64,000 nt of DNA. Source: Thermoplasmata archaeon. GTDB lineage: Archaea; Thermoplasmatota; Thermoplasmata; Methanomassiliicoccales; Methanomethylophilaceae. Of the stretch, positions 20,454 through 30,318 are shown piece by piece. The stretch lies in NCBI GenBank assembly GCA_015063185.1, contig SUSY01000002.1, positions 19,222 to 83,221 on the forward strand, given 5' to 3'. The notes beneath the pieces are model-generated. The model ran no database searches and was not told the origin of the DNA. It worked only from the letters and a program-made list of their open reading frames with translations. The stretch's first letter is position 1. Each line of letters starts with the position of its first letter. Position numbers and translations under genes: made by a program.

Positions 20454-20478
20454 GGGGCGAAAGCCCCTTACCTTTTTA
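20454..20478 (+). terminator. Hairpin terminator after the symporter gene
   Basis: GGGGC-GAAA-GCCCC followed by ttaccttttta. Confidence 0.65.
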
Positions 20479-20713
20479 TTTGGCATCTTTGTAGATATCG
20501 CAGAAATGTTGTAACCAATCCTCTATCAGGGGATATCGCACTAGTCTGACATCATATTGTTAACATTACCGTACATCCAACACTGATGATCAGGTGCCAC
20601 ATAGGAAAATGACTATACACTCTGGATCTGACACACTCATCCCTGATGTGTACTAACCATAAGCATATTATCAATTGGGGCCCCAATATCCGAATGCTAT
20701 GGAACGATTCATA

Positions 20714-21847
20714 TTAATGTCTCATACCACGAGATATCAACTCGGACAAACCATCAACTGCCGCAAACAAGGACAGGTAAATCACCACACAACCAATAAT
20801 GTTGACAGATTGTGGGAGAAATTGGATGAATATAGCCAGAATTACAAAATGCAATACATAGATCTGTGTGATGTTTCTACTCCACCTATAGGTATGTGCC
20901 AGATATTTTTCAGGAACCTTCTTAGATATGAAATAGACCAGTGCGATCCAATCGAATGAGAGTAATGTACACCAAATGTTGATTAGAGCACCCTGGTGGT
21001 AAAATCCAAGTCCAGTGAATCCGTCCACGAACATGCCAGTAAACAATCCGATTATTGTAAAAGGTATAGATAATAGGAGGAACCAAAATCCGATTGTTTT
21101 GTAGAACTCACCCTTACGTCTTGAACGGATCAACCATTTACCTATCAAATATCCCGCAACAGGATACACAATCCATGAAAAGAATGGGAATCTAGACGTG
21201 GTCATGAATCCATCGAATACAGTGGTGCCCCAGAAGTAACCAAGAATGATGTTCAACACATCATTTCCAGTATCCATACCAGCGAGGAATGTATTAGCAA
21301 CCATGATGGCTGCAACCATCAGAATCACCAAAACATCGGACAAATCATAATGTATAACAAGACCCAGAAAAATCAAGGCCATACCCGCAAAGATCAAGAT
21401 GTCCTGCCAGAACAACGTTATAACGATCAGTTGCCAATCTTCTGCATATGAATATTCAGGATAAAAAGAGACCAAATTACCGGTGACCATCAGATTGATT
21501 ATGCCAGGCAATATCCTCATGAATTCCAATACAAAACCAGCAACGATCAGTATGGCCCCTCTTTTCATCAGAGTTTTACCATCCACTTTGGTGGAAAAAA
21601 GAATCAGTATGCCCATGACCATCATGAAACATTGCGCCCCACCTGGGAACGCACCCGTTAATCTAGCGATGCTAGAGAAAAAACCTTCTGAAGCTGCAGG
21701 TTCGACAGTGAGTGGAGTGAATTGATTGAACACATGTGCCCCGACCATCAACAACACAGATAGACCACGGACAACGTCCAACTCCTTCTGTCTGCCATAG
21801 AGCGTCCTTTCATCGGAGAACATGTCATCAACCCACTCGAATGCCAT
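20714..21847 (-). CDS. Polytopic membrane protein, heparan-alpha-glucosaminide acetyltransferase-like (DUF1624)
   Basis: 377 aa; GRQKELDVVRGLSVLLMVGAHVFNQF N-terminus and about 10 hydrophobic segments. Confidence 0.6.
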   Translation of the reverse strand: MAFEWVDDMFSDERTLYGRQKELDVVRGLSVLLMVGAHVFNQFTPLTVEPAASEGFFSSIARLTGAFPGGAQCFMMVMGILILFSTKVDGKTLMKRGAILIVAGFVLEFMRILPGIINLMVTGNLVSFYPEYSYAEDWQLIVITLFWQDILIFAGMALIFLGLVIHYDLSDVLVILMVAAIMVANTFLAGMDTGNDVLNIILGYFWGTTVFDGFMTTSRFPFFSWIVYPVAGYLIGKWLIRSRRKGEFYKTIGFWFLLLSIPFTIIGLFTGMFVDGFTGLGFYHQGALINIWCTLLSFDWIALVYFISKKVPEKYLAHTYRWSRNITQIYVLHFVILAIFIQFLPQSVNIIGCVVIYLSLFAAVDGLSELISRGMRH

Positions 21848-22008
21848 ACATGACGTACTGCTAACACAGTATTAAGTGTGCCGTCAAACTCTCCGTACCC
21901 ATATATGGATGCATAGATTGTGGGACTTTATCGAGTGAATTATACTGGCCCATACGGTAGGTTTAAAAGAGTCAAAGGGATACTCCCTTTATAATCTAGG
22001 TGAAACCT

Positions 22009-22380
22009 ATGGAGACTAAACCTACATCACTCAAAGTCGGAGCATTCTCCGCAGCGCTCGGTGGAGTCGCTATGATCATTGCGATGGCAATGACAATCGA
22101 CCTCTCGACCGATGACGCGATCGGAAAGGTATGCTACTTCCTCCTTACCGCAATCGTCTTCTTCGCCGTTGCGGGAGGATTCAAGAAGAATGGACAGTGG
22201 CCTGTCGAACTCATGATTATCATGATATTCGTTGCCATTGCACTCGTCATCGTCGGTGCCATCTTCAACGTGTACAGCGTCTGGAACATGATTGCACCCC
22301 TCGTCTTGGCAATCCTTGCCTTGGTGACTGTGCTCGGCTGTCTCAGTTCCTCGGTCTGGTTCGGATCTATCGACGCATAA
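22009..22380 (+). CDS. Small membrane protein, unknown function
   Basis: ATG 22009 with upstream ctaggtga RBS; four hydrophobic segments. Confidence 0.6.
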   Translation: METKPTSLKVGAFSAALGGVAMIIAMAMTIDLSTDDAIGKVCYFLLTAIVFFAVAGGFKKNGQWPVELMIIMIFVAIALVIVGAIFNVYSVWNMIAPLVLAILALVTVLGCLSSSVWFGSIDA

Positions 22381-22479
22381 ATCCGTATCTACCAACAAAC
22401 CCCTTTATATTACAATTTTAACAACAATCGTTGTAGCAAAATAGTTTGATTTATTAAGTAGAATCCAGATTGGAACAAT

Positions 22480-23136
22480 ATGGATGAGAAGTATACCTTC
22501 GCATTACGCAGAATAGCACTCCTGGGAGGAATGGATGATTACATCGCCGTATCCTCCAGAGAACTCGGTGCAGCACTTGAGATGAGTCAACAGTCTGCAT
22601 CGAAAAGGATCCTGGAACTCCTTGACGCGAAGTACATCGTCCGCGATCTCGGAGCACGTAAACAACGTATCAAACTGACAGAATCCGGTATCGACGTCCT
22701 CAAGAAGGAATACCATGAGTACAGAAGGATCTTCGAATACTCCGATCACATGGTCATCCACGGAAATGTCGTGGAAGGACTCGGAGAAGGAAGTTACTAC
22801 ATCTGTCAGCCCGGGTACGTGAAACAGTTCGAGGAACTCCTAGGGTTCAGACCATTTGAAGGCACGTTGAATCTGGATATCATACCAGAGGATGTCGGAA
22901 AACTGGAAGTCATCAGAAACTCCGTTGGAATCACCATCAAAGGATTCACAGACAACGACAGGACATTCGGTAACGTCATCGCATACAAGGCCAAGATCAA
23001 AAACCTTGACTGCGCAATCATAGTTCCCGAAAGATCCCACTACAGAGAGACCGTGGAAATCGTCTGTCACTTCCACCTAAGGAGGACATTGGGACTCGAA
23101 AACGGAGATAATGTAGAGGTTAGAGTCGACCTCTAA
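22480..23136 (+). CDS. ribK: CTP-dependent riboflavin kinase with N-terminal HTH
   Basis: 218 aa; winged-HTH N-terminus, then GLGEGSYYICQPGYVKQFEELLGFRPFEGTLNLDI and HRRTLGLENGDNVEVRVDL-type end. Confidence 0.88.
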   Translation: MDEKYTFALRRIALLGGMDDYIAVSSRELGAALEMSQQSASKRILELLDAKYIVRDLGARKQRIKLTESGIDVLKKEYHEYRRIFEYSDHMVIHGNVVEGLGEGSYYICQPGYVKQFEELLGFRPFEGTLNLDIIPEDVGKLEVIRNSVGITIKGFTDNDRTFGNVIAYKAKIKNLDCAIIVPERSHYRETVEIVCHFHLRRTLGLENGDNVEVRVDL

Positions 23137-24086
23137 CCCCTCAAACACATTCCCCTTTGAGACTCTGGCTTCCCTATCATGAGATAGAACGTCTCACCGG
23201 AGGTCAGCGTTCTTTCTATGGTCACATCCTCCGCACCATACCCTTTCTTGAACCAGACCTTCTCCAAAACATCGGCATCGTACCCTATGCCACATACAAT
23301 CATATCTGCCAATGCTGCGATTTCGCCTGTGGTCATATCAAGGACGTTGCCGCCGAAAACATGCAGGGAACCATTACCCATCATACGTACAACAGAATAT
23401 GATGAGTACTCGTCATATATTCCCAGGACTCTAGAATCGGGACAATCGGTCCTGAGTCCGGAATATGTATAACTGAATGTGAACGAGAAATCCAATGCGA
23501 TATCACTGTATACTCTACCCTCATCGATATATGGAATATCCTCAGTATTGTACATCTCGATTGGAATGATGCCTTCAGACTCCACCATACTATCACCAGA
23601 CTCGATGTACTCACCGATTGGTGATCCACCCCAATATACAGTACCGCCTGCTGCGAACCATGCCTCCATCATCGAATTGGAATCATCTGCCTTCACGGTA
23701 TTCGGAAGTACACCTGCCAAAGAGAATATTGCACGACCATCTGCGTTCGCAACATCTGACACAATATCAGCAAACATTTCCGCATCTATGTACTCCACAT
23801 CTGTAAATCCACGATTCTCAAGGAGCATTGTCAACGTCTTATAATACTCGCCCATGGAATAGAAGGATTCTTCGGACAAGTGACCCTCATCATAATAGAG
23901 ATACAAGGTCTCCACAGCGTCGGCGTTATCGAGTACCATATAGGAGCATTCTTCTGGCAGGAAACCATCTATCGTACCGGATATGGACCCATCAGGATTT
24001 AGGGTGAGTTCCACACTATTCTCTGTATCTACGATATAAATCAATCCACAACCCACTAGAATTACCATGCAGAACACTGAGAACAC
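23133..24086 (-). CDS. Membrane-anchored extracytoplasmic protein, unknown function
   Basis: 317 aa; N-terminal hydrophobic anchor FSVFCMVILVGCGLIYIV; AT-rich. Confidence 0.5.
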   Translation of the reverse strand: MFSVFCMVILVGCGLIYIVDTENSVELTLNPDGSISGTIDGFLPEECSYMVLDNADAVETLYLYYDEGHLSEESFYSMGEYYKTLTMLLENRGFTDVEYIDAEMFADIVSDVANADGRAIFSLAGVLPNTVKADDSNSMMEAWFAAGGTVYWGGSPIGEYIESGDSMVESEGIIPIEMYNTEDIPYIDEGRVYSDIALDFSFTFSYTYSGLRTDCPDSRVLGIYDEYSSYSVVRMMGNGSLHVFGGNVLDMTTGEIAALADMIVCGIGYDADVLEKVWFKKGYGAEDVTIERTLTSGETFYLMIGKPESQRGMCLRG

Positions 24087-24100
24087 AACATATGCAATCT

Positions 24101-25687
24101 TCAGAATAACACCTCCTTATCAGCCTTATACCAGTGCCATAACAGTGCTAACAGGGAAACGAACGCTACTGCTGCAAACACAGAGACGAAGAAACCGACC
24201 ACAGGTATGCCAAACACACTACCTGCCAGGAAGCCCACGATAGGCATGATGGCATCCAAAGGGATCACTCCCCAATATACGGAAATCGGGAACAACGCGG
24301 TCACGTTACCCAAGATACACTCGTACAAGGTTGTAAGTGACGCGAATGCTAAGAATGGTTTGGTCAACTTATCATTCACGATTACACAATATAGCACCAT
24401 GAATGGGACGGATACAACGACGTATTGTGGAAGAGGGGGCCAAAGGAAAATTACCACGGAAGACAGGAAGAGGATAGTATACGTTGTGCGAGAGTCTAAG
24501 GAATCCGCATAAAGCAAACGATATGCAAGATAGAACTCGATAAGCAAAGTGTATATCGAAAGTATCATAACAAACTTCATTCCGACTCCTGAGAATATCT
24601 CCAAAATATCCTCGAAATCAGATGTGATAACGGAATATACGGAGTATAAAATCACAAGGAGCGTCAGCACGATACCAATACGTACCAGGGCCTGTACAAC
24701 CTTACGGTCACGGACCTTCGGATCCATTGCAGCGATACGATCCAACCTACCTTTTTCACCCTTGCGATTCAAGTATACTATGATCGCTACCATGATTGCG
24801 AACACCACCAACAGGACGGCCAATGTCTTCAGATTGGAAATGCTGTTGAGAGTCCCTGTGGATATGCCGATCCTGTCCGTGAGATAGAACAATGATTCCC
24901 AGAATTGTCCCCTGAGGATCGCTGGACCCTGAATTATGAACAGAGCCGCGAATGCACCAGCGACTGATGCAAAAACCTTTTTTGTACCGCGGAGATTCAA
25001 CCCCTCCTTCTTCAGGACATATGCCACAAGGAAGAATATCAGAAACACCGGAAAGAACTTGGTCAATACGGCCACAGAGAATGCTGCACCTGCAAGGAAA
25101 TAATTGCCCTTACGCACTATCATTATGGTCGCAAGAGTCACCATTGCAGAGAAACAATCGAACATCCCATGGACGGATGATTCGATTATGACCAGAGGGC
25201 AAAGATACCACAATGCGAATGCACAGATCGCTTTCCTGTTATCGGAAGTCACATCCTTTACCAAAGAATAGATCATGAATGCTACAGCAGTGTCTGCCAG
25301 AATTATCGGTAATTTCATCATGAAAGCATAGGCTGGCGACACCACATATGGTAAAAGGGGATAATCTGATGACAAATATGGTGCGAACTCCGGCACCACA
25401 GTGGCAATATCTGTGATCCCCAATAATTCTCCCAACACACTGAAAACCGCCACCACATACCCCCACACGGGCGTGTAGTAGTACCCAGTGACATCATATA
25501 AACCGAATCCCGAGCCAATAATCTCAGTAATCTTTACCCAATATGCGACATCGATATTGAAAGTAAAGATGGGGGCAAGGATCAATCTTATAGCCAACCC
25601 TATGGCCAATATAATCGCCAATGGCCTCTTAGTGTAGGCCAGCACACTTGAAAGTACAGACTCTGTCATCTGATCGCTCCATGACAC
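24101..25687 (-). CDS. Polytopic GT-C type glycosyltransferase
   Basis: 528 aa, about 12 TM segments; FNIDVAYWVKITEIIGSGFGLYDVTGYYYTPVWGY. GTG 25687 or ATG 25669 start; the latter fits leaderless transcription from TTTATAAA at about 25693. Confidence 0.65.
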   Translation of the reverse strand: MSWSDQMTESVLSSVLAYTKRPLAIILAIGLAIRLILAPIFTFNIDVAYWVKITEIIGSGFGLYDVTGYYYTPVWGYVVAVFSVLGELLGITDIATVVPEFAPYLSSDYPLLPYVVSPAYAFMMKLPIILADTAVAFMIYSLVKDVTSDNRKAICAFALWYLCPLVIIESSVHGMFDCFSAMVTLATIMIVRKGNYFLAGAAFSVAVLTKFFPVFLIFFLVAYVLKKEGLNLRGTKKVFASVAGAFAALFIIQGPAILRGQFWESLFYLTDRIGISTGTLNSISNLKTLAVLLVVFAIMVAIIVYLNRKGEKGRLDRIAAMDPKVRDRKVVQALVRIGIVLTLLVILYSVYSVITSDFEDILEIFSGVGMKFVMILSIYTLLIEFYLAYRLLYADSLDSRTTYTILFLSSVVIFLWPPLPQYVVVSVPFMVLYCVIVNDKLTKPFLAFASLTTLYECILGNVTALFPISVYWGVIPLDAIMPIVGFLAGSVFGIPVVGFFVSVFAAVAFVSLLALLWHWYKADKEVLF

Positions 25688-25717
25688 TTTTATAAACAGG
25701 TTTTACAGACGTATGGT

Positions 25718-25897
25718 CGCATGAACCCGTGTCGGTGGATTCATGAAACATCACTTGATATGACAACCTCAGAGTTAAACGTTAACCTCTCTGACTAAGA
25801 CGCCACATTAAGGTGTGGTGCGAGGACCCACCTAATGGTCGGCTTGGCGCAGAAATGGGTATCAACGGCCTTCGACTAACATCGAAGGCCTTTTTGA
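25718..25897 (+). ncRNA. Candidate structured non-coding RNA of unknown family
   Basis: Intergenic; TATA-like TTTTATAAA at 25688-25696; several hairpins; 3' end GTATCAAcGGCCTTCGA-ctaaca-TCGAAGGCCtttTTGATAC. Confidence 0.4.
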
Positions 25898-25909
25898 TAC
25901 AGGAAAAAC

Positions 25910-26728
25910 TCATTTCAGAAGCCTCTCCATCACGGACCTGAAGATCAGGATACCATCCCCTTCCTCGGACTCGTATCCACGGGTCCAATCCGGGTGGGTG
26001 AACCTGGTCAGAACACGCTCAGGGTGAGGCATGAGTCCCATGACGTTTCCCGCAGGATTACAGATTCCTGCGATGTCGGAGGGTGAACCGTTGGGATTCC
26101 AGGGATACTTGGTCTCCTCCCCCTCAGGTGCCACATACCTGAAGACGACCTGGTCGTTGTCCTCCAGTTTCTGGACGAAGTCCTCGTCCATACTGAGGAG
26201 CTTTCCCTCTCCGTGTGCGGAAGGGAACATGACGACCTGCCCCTTGTCCATGGAAGAGGTGAAGACGCACTTGCCCTTGTTGTCGTTCCTGAGGAGGGTC
26301 GGTCTGCACTCAAACCTGGCGGAGTCGTTGTTGTACAACGCTGCCGTGGGTACGGGGTCCATGATGGAACCGTCCTTCGCGGGAAGGAGTCCCAGCTCCA
26401 CAAGGATCTGGAATCCGTTACATACTCCGAGAACGGGCTTCTCGGACTCGACGAATGTCTTGACATCGTTTCCGATGGCAGACCTGATCCTTGCTGCGAA
26501 GATCGCTCCTGCACGGACATAGTCCCCTGCGGAGAATCCACCAGGGAATGCGAGGATATCGTAATCCTCGAGACTGCGCCTCATCTCCATGGGGGCCTGT
26601 CCAGTGAGCTGTTTCAGGTGTACCTTCTCAGCTGTCGCACCGACTGACTCGAAGGCGTATGCCATCTCATCCTCACAATTGGTACCCTCGATACGGAGTA
26701 CGCATACCTTCACGTCTTCTGCCTTCAT
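25910..26728 (-). CDS. purQ: Phosphoribosylformylglycinamidine synthase subunit PurQ
   Basis: Start MKAEDVKVCVLRIEGTNCEDEM; PGGFSAGDYVRAGAI, GVCNGFQILVELGLLP, GLMPHPERV. Confidence 0.95.
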   Translation of the reverse strand: MKAEDVKVCVLRIEGTNCEDEMAYAFESVGATAEKVHLKQLTGQAPMEMRRSLEDYDILAFPGGFSAGDYVRAGAIFAARIRSAIGNDVKTFVESEKPVLGVCNGFQILVELGLLPAKDGSIMDPVPTAALYNNDSARFECRPTLLRNDNKGKCVFTSSMDKGQVVMFPSAHGEGKLLSMDEDFVQKLEDNDQVVFRYVAPEGEETKYPWNPNGSPSDIAGICNPAGNVMGLMPHPERVLTRFTHPDWTRGYESEEGDGILIFRSVMERLLK

Positions 26729-29061
26729 TCTGCAGCACCTCCCATGATCTTCCAGACAGGATCGTTCCATGCCTTCCTCAACTCCTTGACGGAGAGATCG
26801 ACTCCTGCCTCCTTGATGGTGAGCCTGTCTCCTCCTACCTTTCCAATGAATTTGGCATCGTCACCGAGGATCTCACGGAATGCCGCCTCGTTCTCGGGCC
26901 TGACCTCCGCGATCCACCTGGTGTTGCTCTCGGAGTACAGTTTCCTCTCGGTCTCGAGGAGCCCCATGTCCCTGAGGTCCAGGTCCGCACCGATATCTCC
27001 GGAGATACACATCTCGGAGACTGCGACAGCGAGTCCACCGTCGGAACAATCATGACATGCCCTTACCAGGGACTTGTCCATAGCTGCGAGCATCTTGTCC
27101 ATCAGTGAAATCAGATTGTCGATGTCCACACCGGGAACGTCTCCCTCGACACCTCCGAACTTACGGAACAGAAGGGATCCCGCCATCTCGTCCAGGGTCT
27201 TTCCTACGACGAAGACGAGGTTTCCTTCCTCCTTGAAGTCCGCGGACACGGCCTTCCTGACATCATCGATGAGTCCAGTTCCGAGGATCATCGGCGTAGG
27301 AAGAATGTGGATTCCTCCGGGAGCCTCGTTGTAGAGACTGACGTTTCCGGAGGGGATCGGCATCTTGAGTTTCTTACATATCTCTCCAAGACCTCTGACC
27401 GCCTCTCTGAACTCTCCGAGCCTCTCGGGTTTCTCGGGGTTTCCGAAGTTAAGACAATCGGTGAATGCGTGGGGTCTTGCTCCCACTGCGATGATGTTAC
27501 GGCATGCCTCATCGATACATCCCATTCCACCCTTGTAGGGATCCTCCTCGCAGAACCATGGGTTGCAACCGACGGCTGCAGCGAGTCCTTTCCACCTGCC
27601 CATGACGGGCATGAGTACGGTCGCATCTCCGGGACCGGTCATGTTCATCTTACCTACCATCGGCTTGAGGACAGTTCCTGCACGGACCTCGTGATCGTAC
27701 TGACGGATCGCCCACTCCTTGGATGCGACGTTGAGGTCGGAGAGGAGTTTGACGATGACATCGTTGTTGGCGGGAAGTTCGGGGAACTTCTCGTTGGCCT
27801 TCGTGGAGACCTTGGGCAATGTGTAAGGCCTGTTGTACACAGGACCTCCGGTGAGGAACTCCAGGTCCATGTCGAAGATGGGCTGTCCCTCCCAGAAGAT
27901 ACGGGTGCGGGGCTTGTCGGTGGTCCTCGCGACAACGGTGGCCGGAACGTCCCACATATCGAAGATCTGGAGGATCTTCTCTACGTTCTCCTCCTTACAG
28001 GTGACCATCATGCGCTCCTGCGATTCGGACACCCAGATCTCCCAGGGTGCGAGTCCCGCCTCTTTGAGAGGGACCTTGTCTAGATCGACATCGGCTCCGC
28101 AACCTGCATCCAGTGCCATCTCTCCGATGACACAGCTGAGTCCTCCGCCTCCAAGGTCCTTCATACCGGTGATGAGACCTGCCTTGTTGACCTCGAGACA
28201 TGCATGGAGAGTAGGTTCCTTGGTGATCGGGTCTCCCAACTGGACCGCTCCTCTGGAATCCTCATCCGATGTGGAGGTCAGATCCGCGGATGCGAATGTG
28301 ACTCCGTGGATTCCGTCACGTCCGGTGTTTCCACCCAAGAGGATCATGACCTCTCCAGGACCGCCGGCATAGTTGACCGCAAGTTCGTCCCTCTTGACGA
28401 TTCCGAGACAACCTACGTTGACCAGACAGTTTCCGGTGTACTTCTCGTCGAAGAAGAAACCTCCGGAAACGGTGGGGATACCCATCCTGTTTCCGTAGTC
28501 CCTGATTCCGGAGACGACACCGTTGGCAAGGTACCTCGGGTGCTTGATCCCTGCAGGGAGTTCCTTCTCGGTATCGATGGGACCGAAACAGAGGGGGTCG
28601 ACGAGTCCGATGGGCTGTGCACCCATACAGATGACATCCCTGAGGATACCTCCGATACCGGTGGCCGCTCCTCCGTAGGGTTCGATGGCGGAGGGATGGT
28701 TGTGACTCTCGATCCTCAATGCATATCCATAGTCATCGTCGAAGACCATGACTCCCGCATCACCTCTGGAGAGGACGTCGGGATGATCGATGGCGAAGAC
28801 GAATTCCTTGAGGATGTTCTTGGAGCTCTTGTAACAACAGTGCTCGCTCCATGCCTGACCGAGCGCCTGGAGCTCGATGTCGGTGGGGCTCCTGCCCTCC
28901 TTCTTGAAGTAATCGACGATGACCTTCATCTCGTCGAGGGCAAGGCTGAGTCCCATGTCGGCGGAGAGTTCCTTGAGCTCCTCGTCGGTAGCGGAAAGGA
29001 CGTCAACGTCATAGATGGCGTATGGGACGTCACGTTTGATCATAAGCCTGTCAACGGACAT
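26725..29061 (-). CDS. purL: Phosphoribosylformylglycinamidine synthase subunit PurL
   Basis: 778 aa; LGQAWSEHCCYKSSKN, IESHNHPSAIEPYGGAATGIGGILRD. Confidence 0.96.
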   Translation of the reverse strand: MSVDRLMIKRDVPYAIYDVDVLSATDEELKELSADMGLSLALDEMKVIVDYFKKEGRSPTDIELQALGQAWSEHCCYKSSKNILKEFVFAIDHPDVLSRGDAGVMVFDDDYGYALRIESHNHPSAIEPYGGAATGIGGILRDVICMGAQPIGLVDPLCFGPIDTEKELPAGIKHPRYLANGVVSGIRDYGNRMGIPTVSGGFFFDEKYTGNCLVNVGCLGIVKRDELAVNYAGGPGEVMILLGGNTGRDGIHGVTFASADLTSTSDEDSRGAVQLGDPITKEPTLHACLEVNKAGLITGMKDLGGGGLSCVIGEMALDAGCGADVDLDKVPLKEAGLAPWEIWVSESQERMMVTCKEENVEKILQIFDMWDVPATVVARTTDKPRTRIFWEGQPIFDMDLEFLTGGPVYNRPYTLPKVSTKANEKFPELPANNDVIVKLLSDLNVASKEWAIRQYDHEVRAGTVLKPMVGKMNMTGPGDATVLMPVMGRWKGLAAAVGCNPWFCEEDPYKGGMGCIDEACRNIIAVGARPHAFTDCLNFGNPEKPERLGEFREAVRGLGEICKKLKMPIPSGNVSLYNEAPGGIHILPTPMILGTGLIDDVRKAVSADFKEEGNLVFVVGKTLDEMAGSLLFRKFGGVEGDVPGVDIDNLISLMDKMLAAMDKSLVRACHDCSDGGLAVAVSEMCISGDIGADLDLRDMGLLETERKLYSESNTRWIAEVRPENEAAFREILGDDAKFIGKVGGDRLTIKEAGVDLSVKELRKAWNDPVWKIMGGAAE

Positions 29062-29064
29062 CTC

Positions 29065-29304
29065 TCATCTCACCGTGACCGTGAAGTTCTGGATGACGGG
29101 GTTGGCGAGGAACTTCCTGCACATCTCCTCTCCCATTTCCTTGGCCTTGTCGGCGGGTGCGTCGATGTCCATCTCGAAGACCTTGATGGACCTGACGGAA
29201 TTGACTCCTGTGAAACCGAGGGATTCCACGGTCTTCTTGGTGTTCTTTCCTTCCGGGTCCGCAACGCCTTTCTTCAATTCGACTCTGATTTCGATTACTG
29301 TCAT
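29065..29304 (-). CDS. purS: Phosphoribosylformylglycinamidine synthase subunit PurS
   Basis: Start MTVIEIRVELKKGVADPEGKNTKKTVESLGF; directly upstream of purL. Confidence 0.93.
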   Translation of the reverse strand: MTVIEIRVELKKGVADPEGKNTKKTVESLGFTGVNSVRSIKVFEMDIDAPADKAKEMGEEMCRKFLANPVIQNFTVTVR

Positions 29305-29306
29305 AT

Positions 29307-29324
29307 ACACGCGCATGCGCGTGT
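29307..29324. promoter_or_regulatory. 18-bp perfect palindrome at the purS promoter
   Basis: ACACGCGCATGCGCGTGT, 2 bp upstream of the purS ATG. Confidence 0.5.
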
Positions 29325-29456
29325 GAGTATTTAGTAAGTGTGAGGAACAAGATGGGAAATACGGATGTGCGCGCATCGGAATGTCTATGACGCTACCGAT
29401 GTTGCCTATTTACCGTCGGATATTCGTGGATGATAAGAACTTTGAAGGATGGGGGA

Positions 29457-30221
29457 TTATTCGCCCCTCTTCCTTCCGAACACCAGGTATGCGGTATGAC
29501 CCAGCATATCAAAGCTAGGCCTTACTCCACCACGATGTACCTCCATTCCACGCTGGAGGTTCTCCAAGGCGAATACGTCCGAGAAGTTCCTCTCACGGAG
29601 TGCCAGTACGATCTTCTCCAACTGATTCATATTGGGGATGTACGCACAGATACGACCTCCGGACCTCAGACACGGAAGGAGGTTGTCCAATGCGTTCTCT
29701 GGGTCTGGCATATCCATGATCAACGCATCCGCGACATAGTCCACCTTGGCATCCCTGGCATCTCCGATCTGGAATGTCCAATGGGAGTCCAAACCGGTGC
29801 GCCTCACGTTCCTGAGTGCACGCTGAGCGTTCTCCTCCTTGAATTCCAGAGTATGGACATGTCCGTTGTCGGATACCGCCCTCAGGAGAGTGGTCGTTAA
29901 GGCACCGGAACCTGCACCGACCTCCAGGATCCTGTCACCTGCCTTCACATCGGAGTACAACAGGATGGTCGCAGCATCCTTGGGAGTGATGATCTGAGCA
30001 CCTCTCTCCAGGGATTCGATGAGTTCCATGGTACCGGGACGGAACGCAGTGAACTCCTTCCCTGCAACTGTCATGACGGAACCGTCGTCCATATCCTTCA
30101 ATCTGGCACCATCGATGGTACCCAATGATGCTATCTTCAACATACCGAAGGAGACTTTCAACCAATGCTTCTTGTCATGTTCGTCCACGAGGTAGATGTA
30201 CTCGTTCTCCGCGAAGGCCAT
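29457..30221 (-). CDS. tRNA (adenine-N1)-methyltransferase (TrmI-like)
   Basis: 254 aa; GAQIITPKDAATILLYSDVKAGDRILEVGAGSGALTTTLLRAV. Confidence 0.88.
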   Translation of the reverse strand: MAFAENEYIYLVDEHDKKHWLKVSFGMLKIASLGTIDGARLKDMDDGSVMTVAGKEFTAFRPGTMELIESLERGAQIITPKDAATILLYSDVKAGDRILEVGAGSGALTTTLLRAVSDNGHVHTLEFKEENAQRALRNVRRTGLDSHWTFQIGDARDAKVDYVADALIMDMPDPENALDNLLPCLRSGGRICAYIPNMNQLEKIVLALRERNFSDVFALENLQRGMEVHRGGVRPSFDMLGHTAYLVFGRKRGE

Positions 30222-30257
30222 GGACCTGTATCAATATCGGGATTTTAAATAATGGGG

Positions 30258-30298
30258 TTAAAAAAGAAGGAAGTGTCCTTGGAGGAGGCCCCCAAGGA
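30258..30298 (-). terminator. Hairpin plus T-rich tract downstream of proS
   Basis: Minus strand: TCCTTGGGGGCCTCCTCCAAGGA then cacttccttcttttttaa. Confidence 0.6.
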
Positions 30299-30318
30299 TT
30301 GTTGTTGTCGACTGGCAC

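Noticed and set aside
25782-25988. 68-aa minus ORF over the candidate ncRNA
   Set aside because: Overlaps the purQ 3' end and the terminator-like hairpin; no domain features and no convincing start context.
28204-29334. 376-aa + strand ORF opposite purL/purS
   Set aside because: Antisense shadow of well-supported purL and purS; no recognisable domain.
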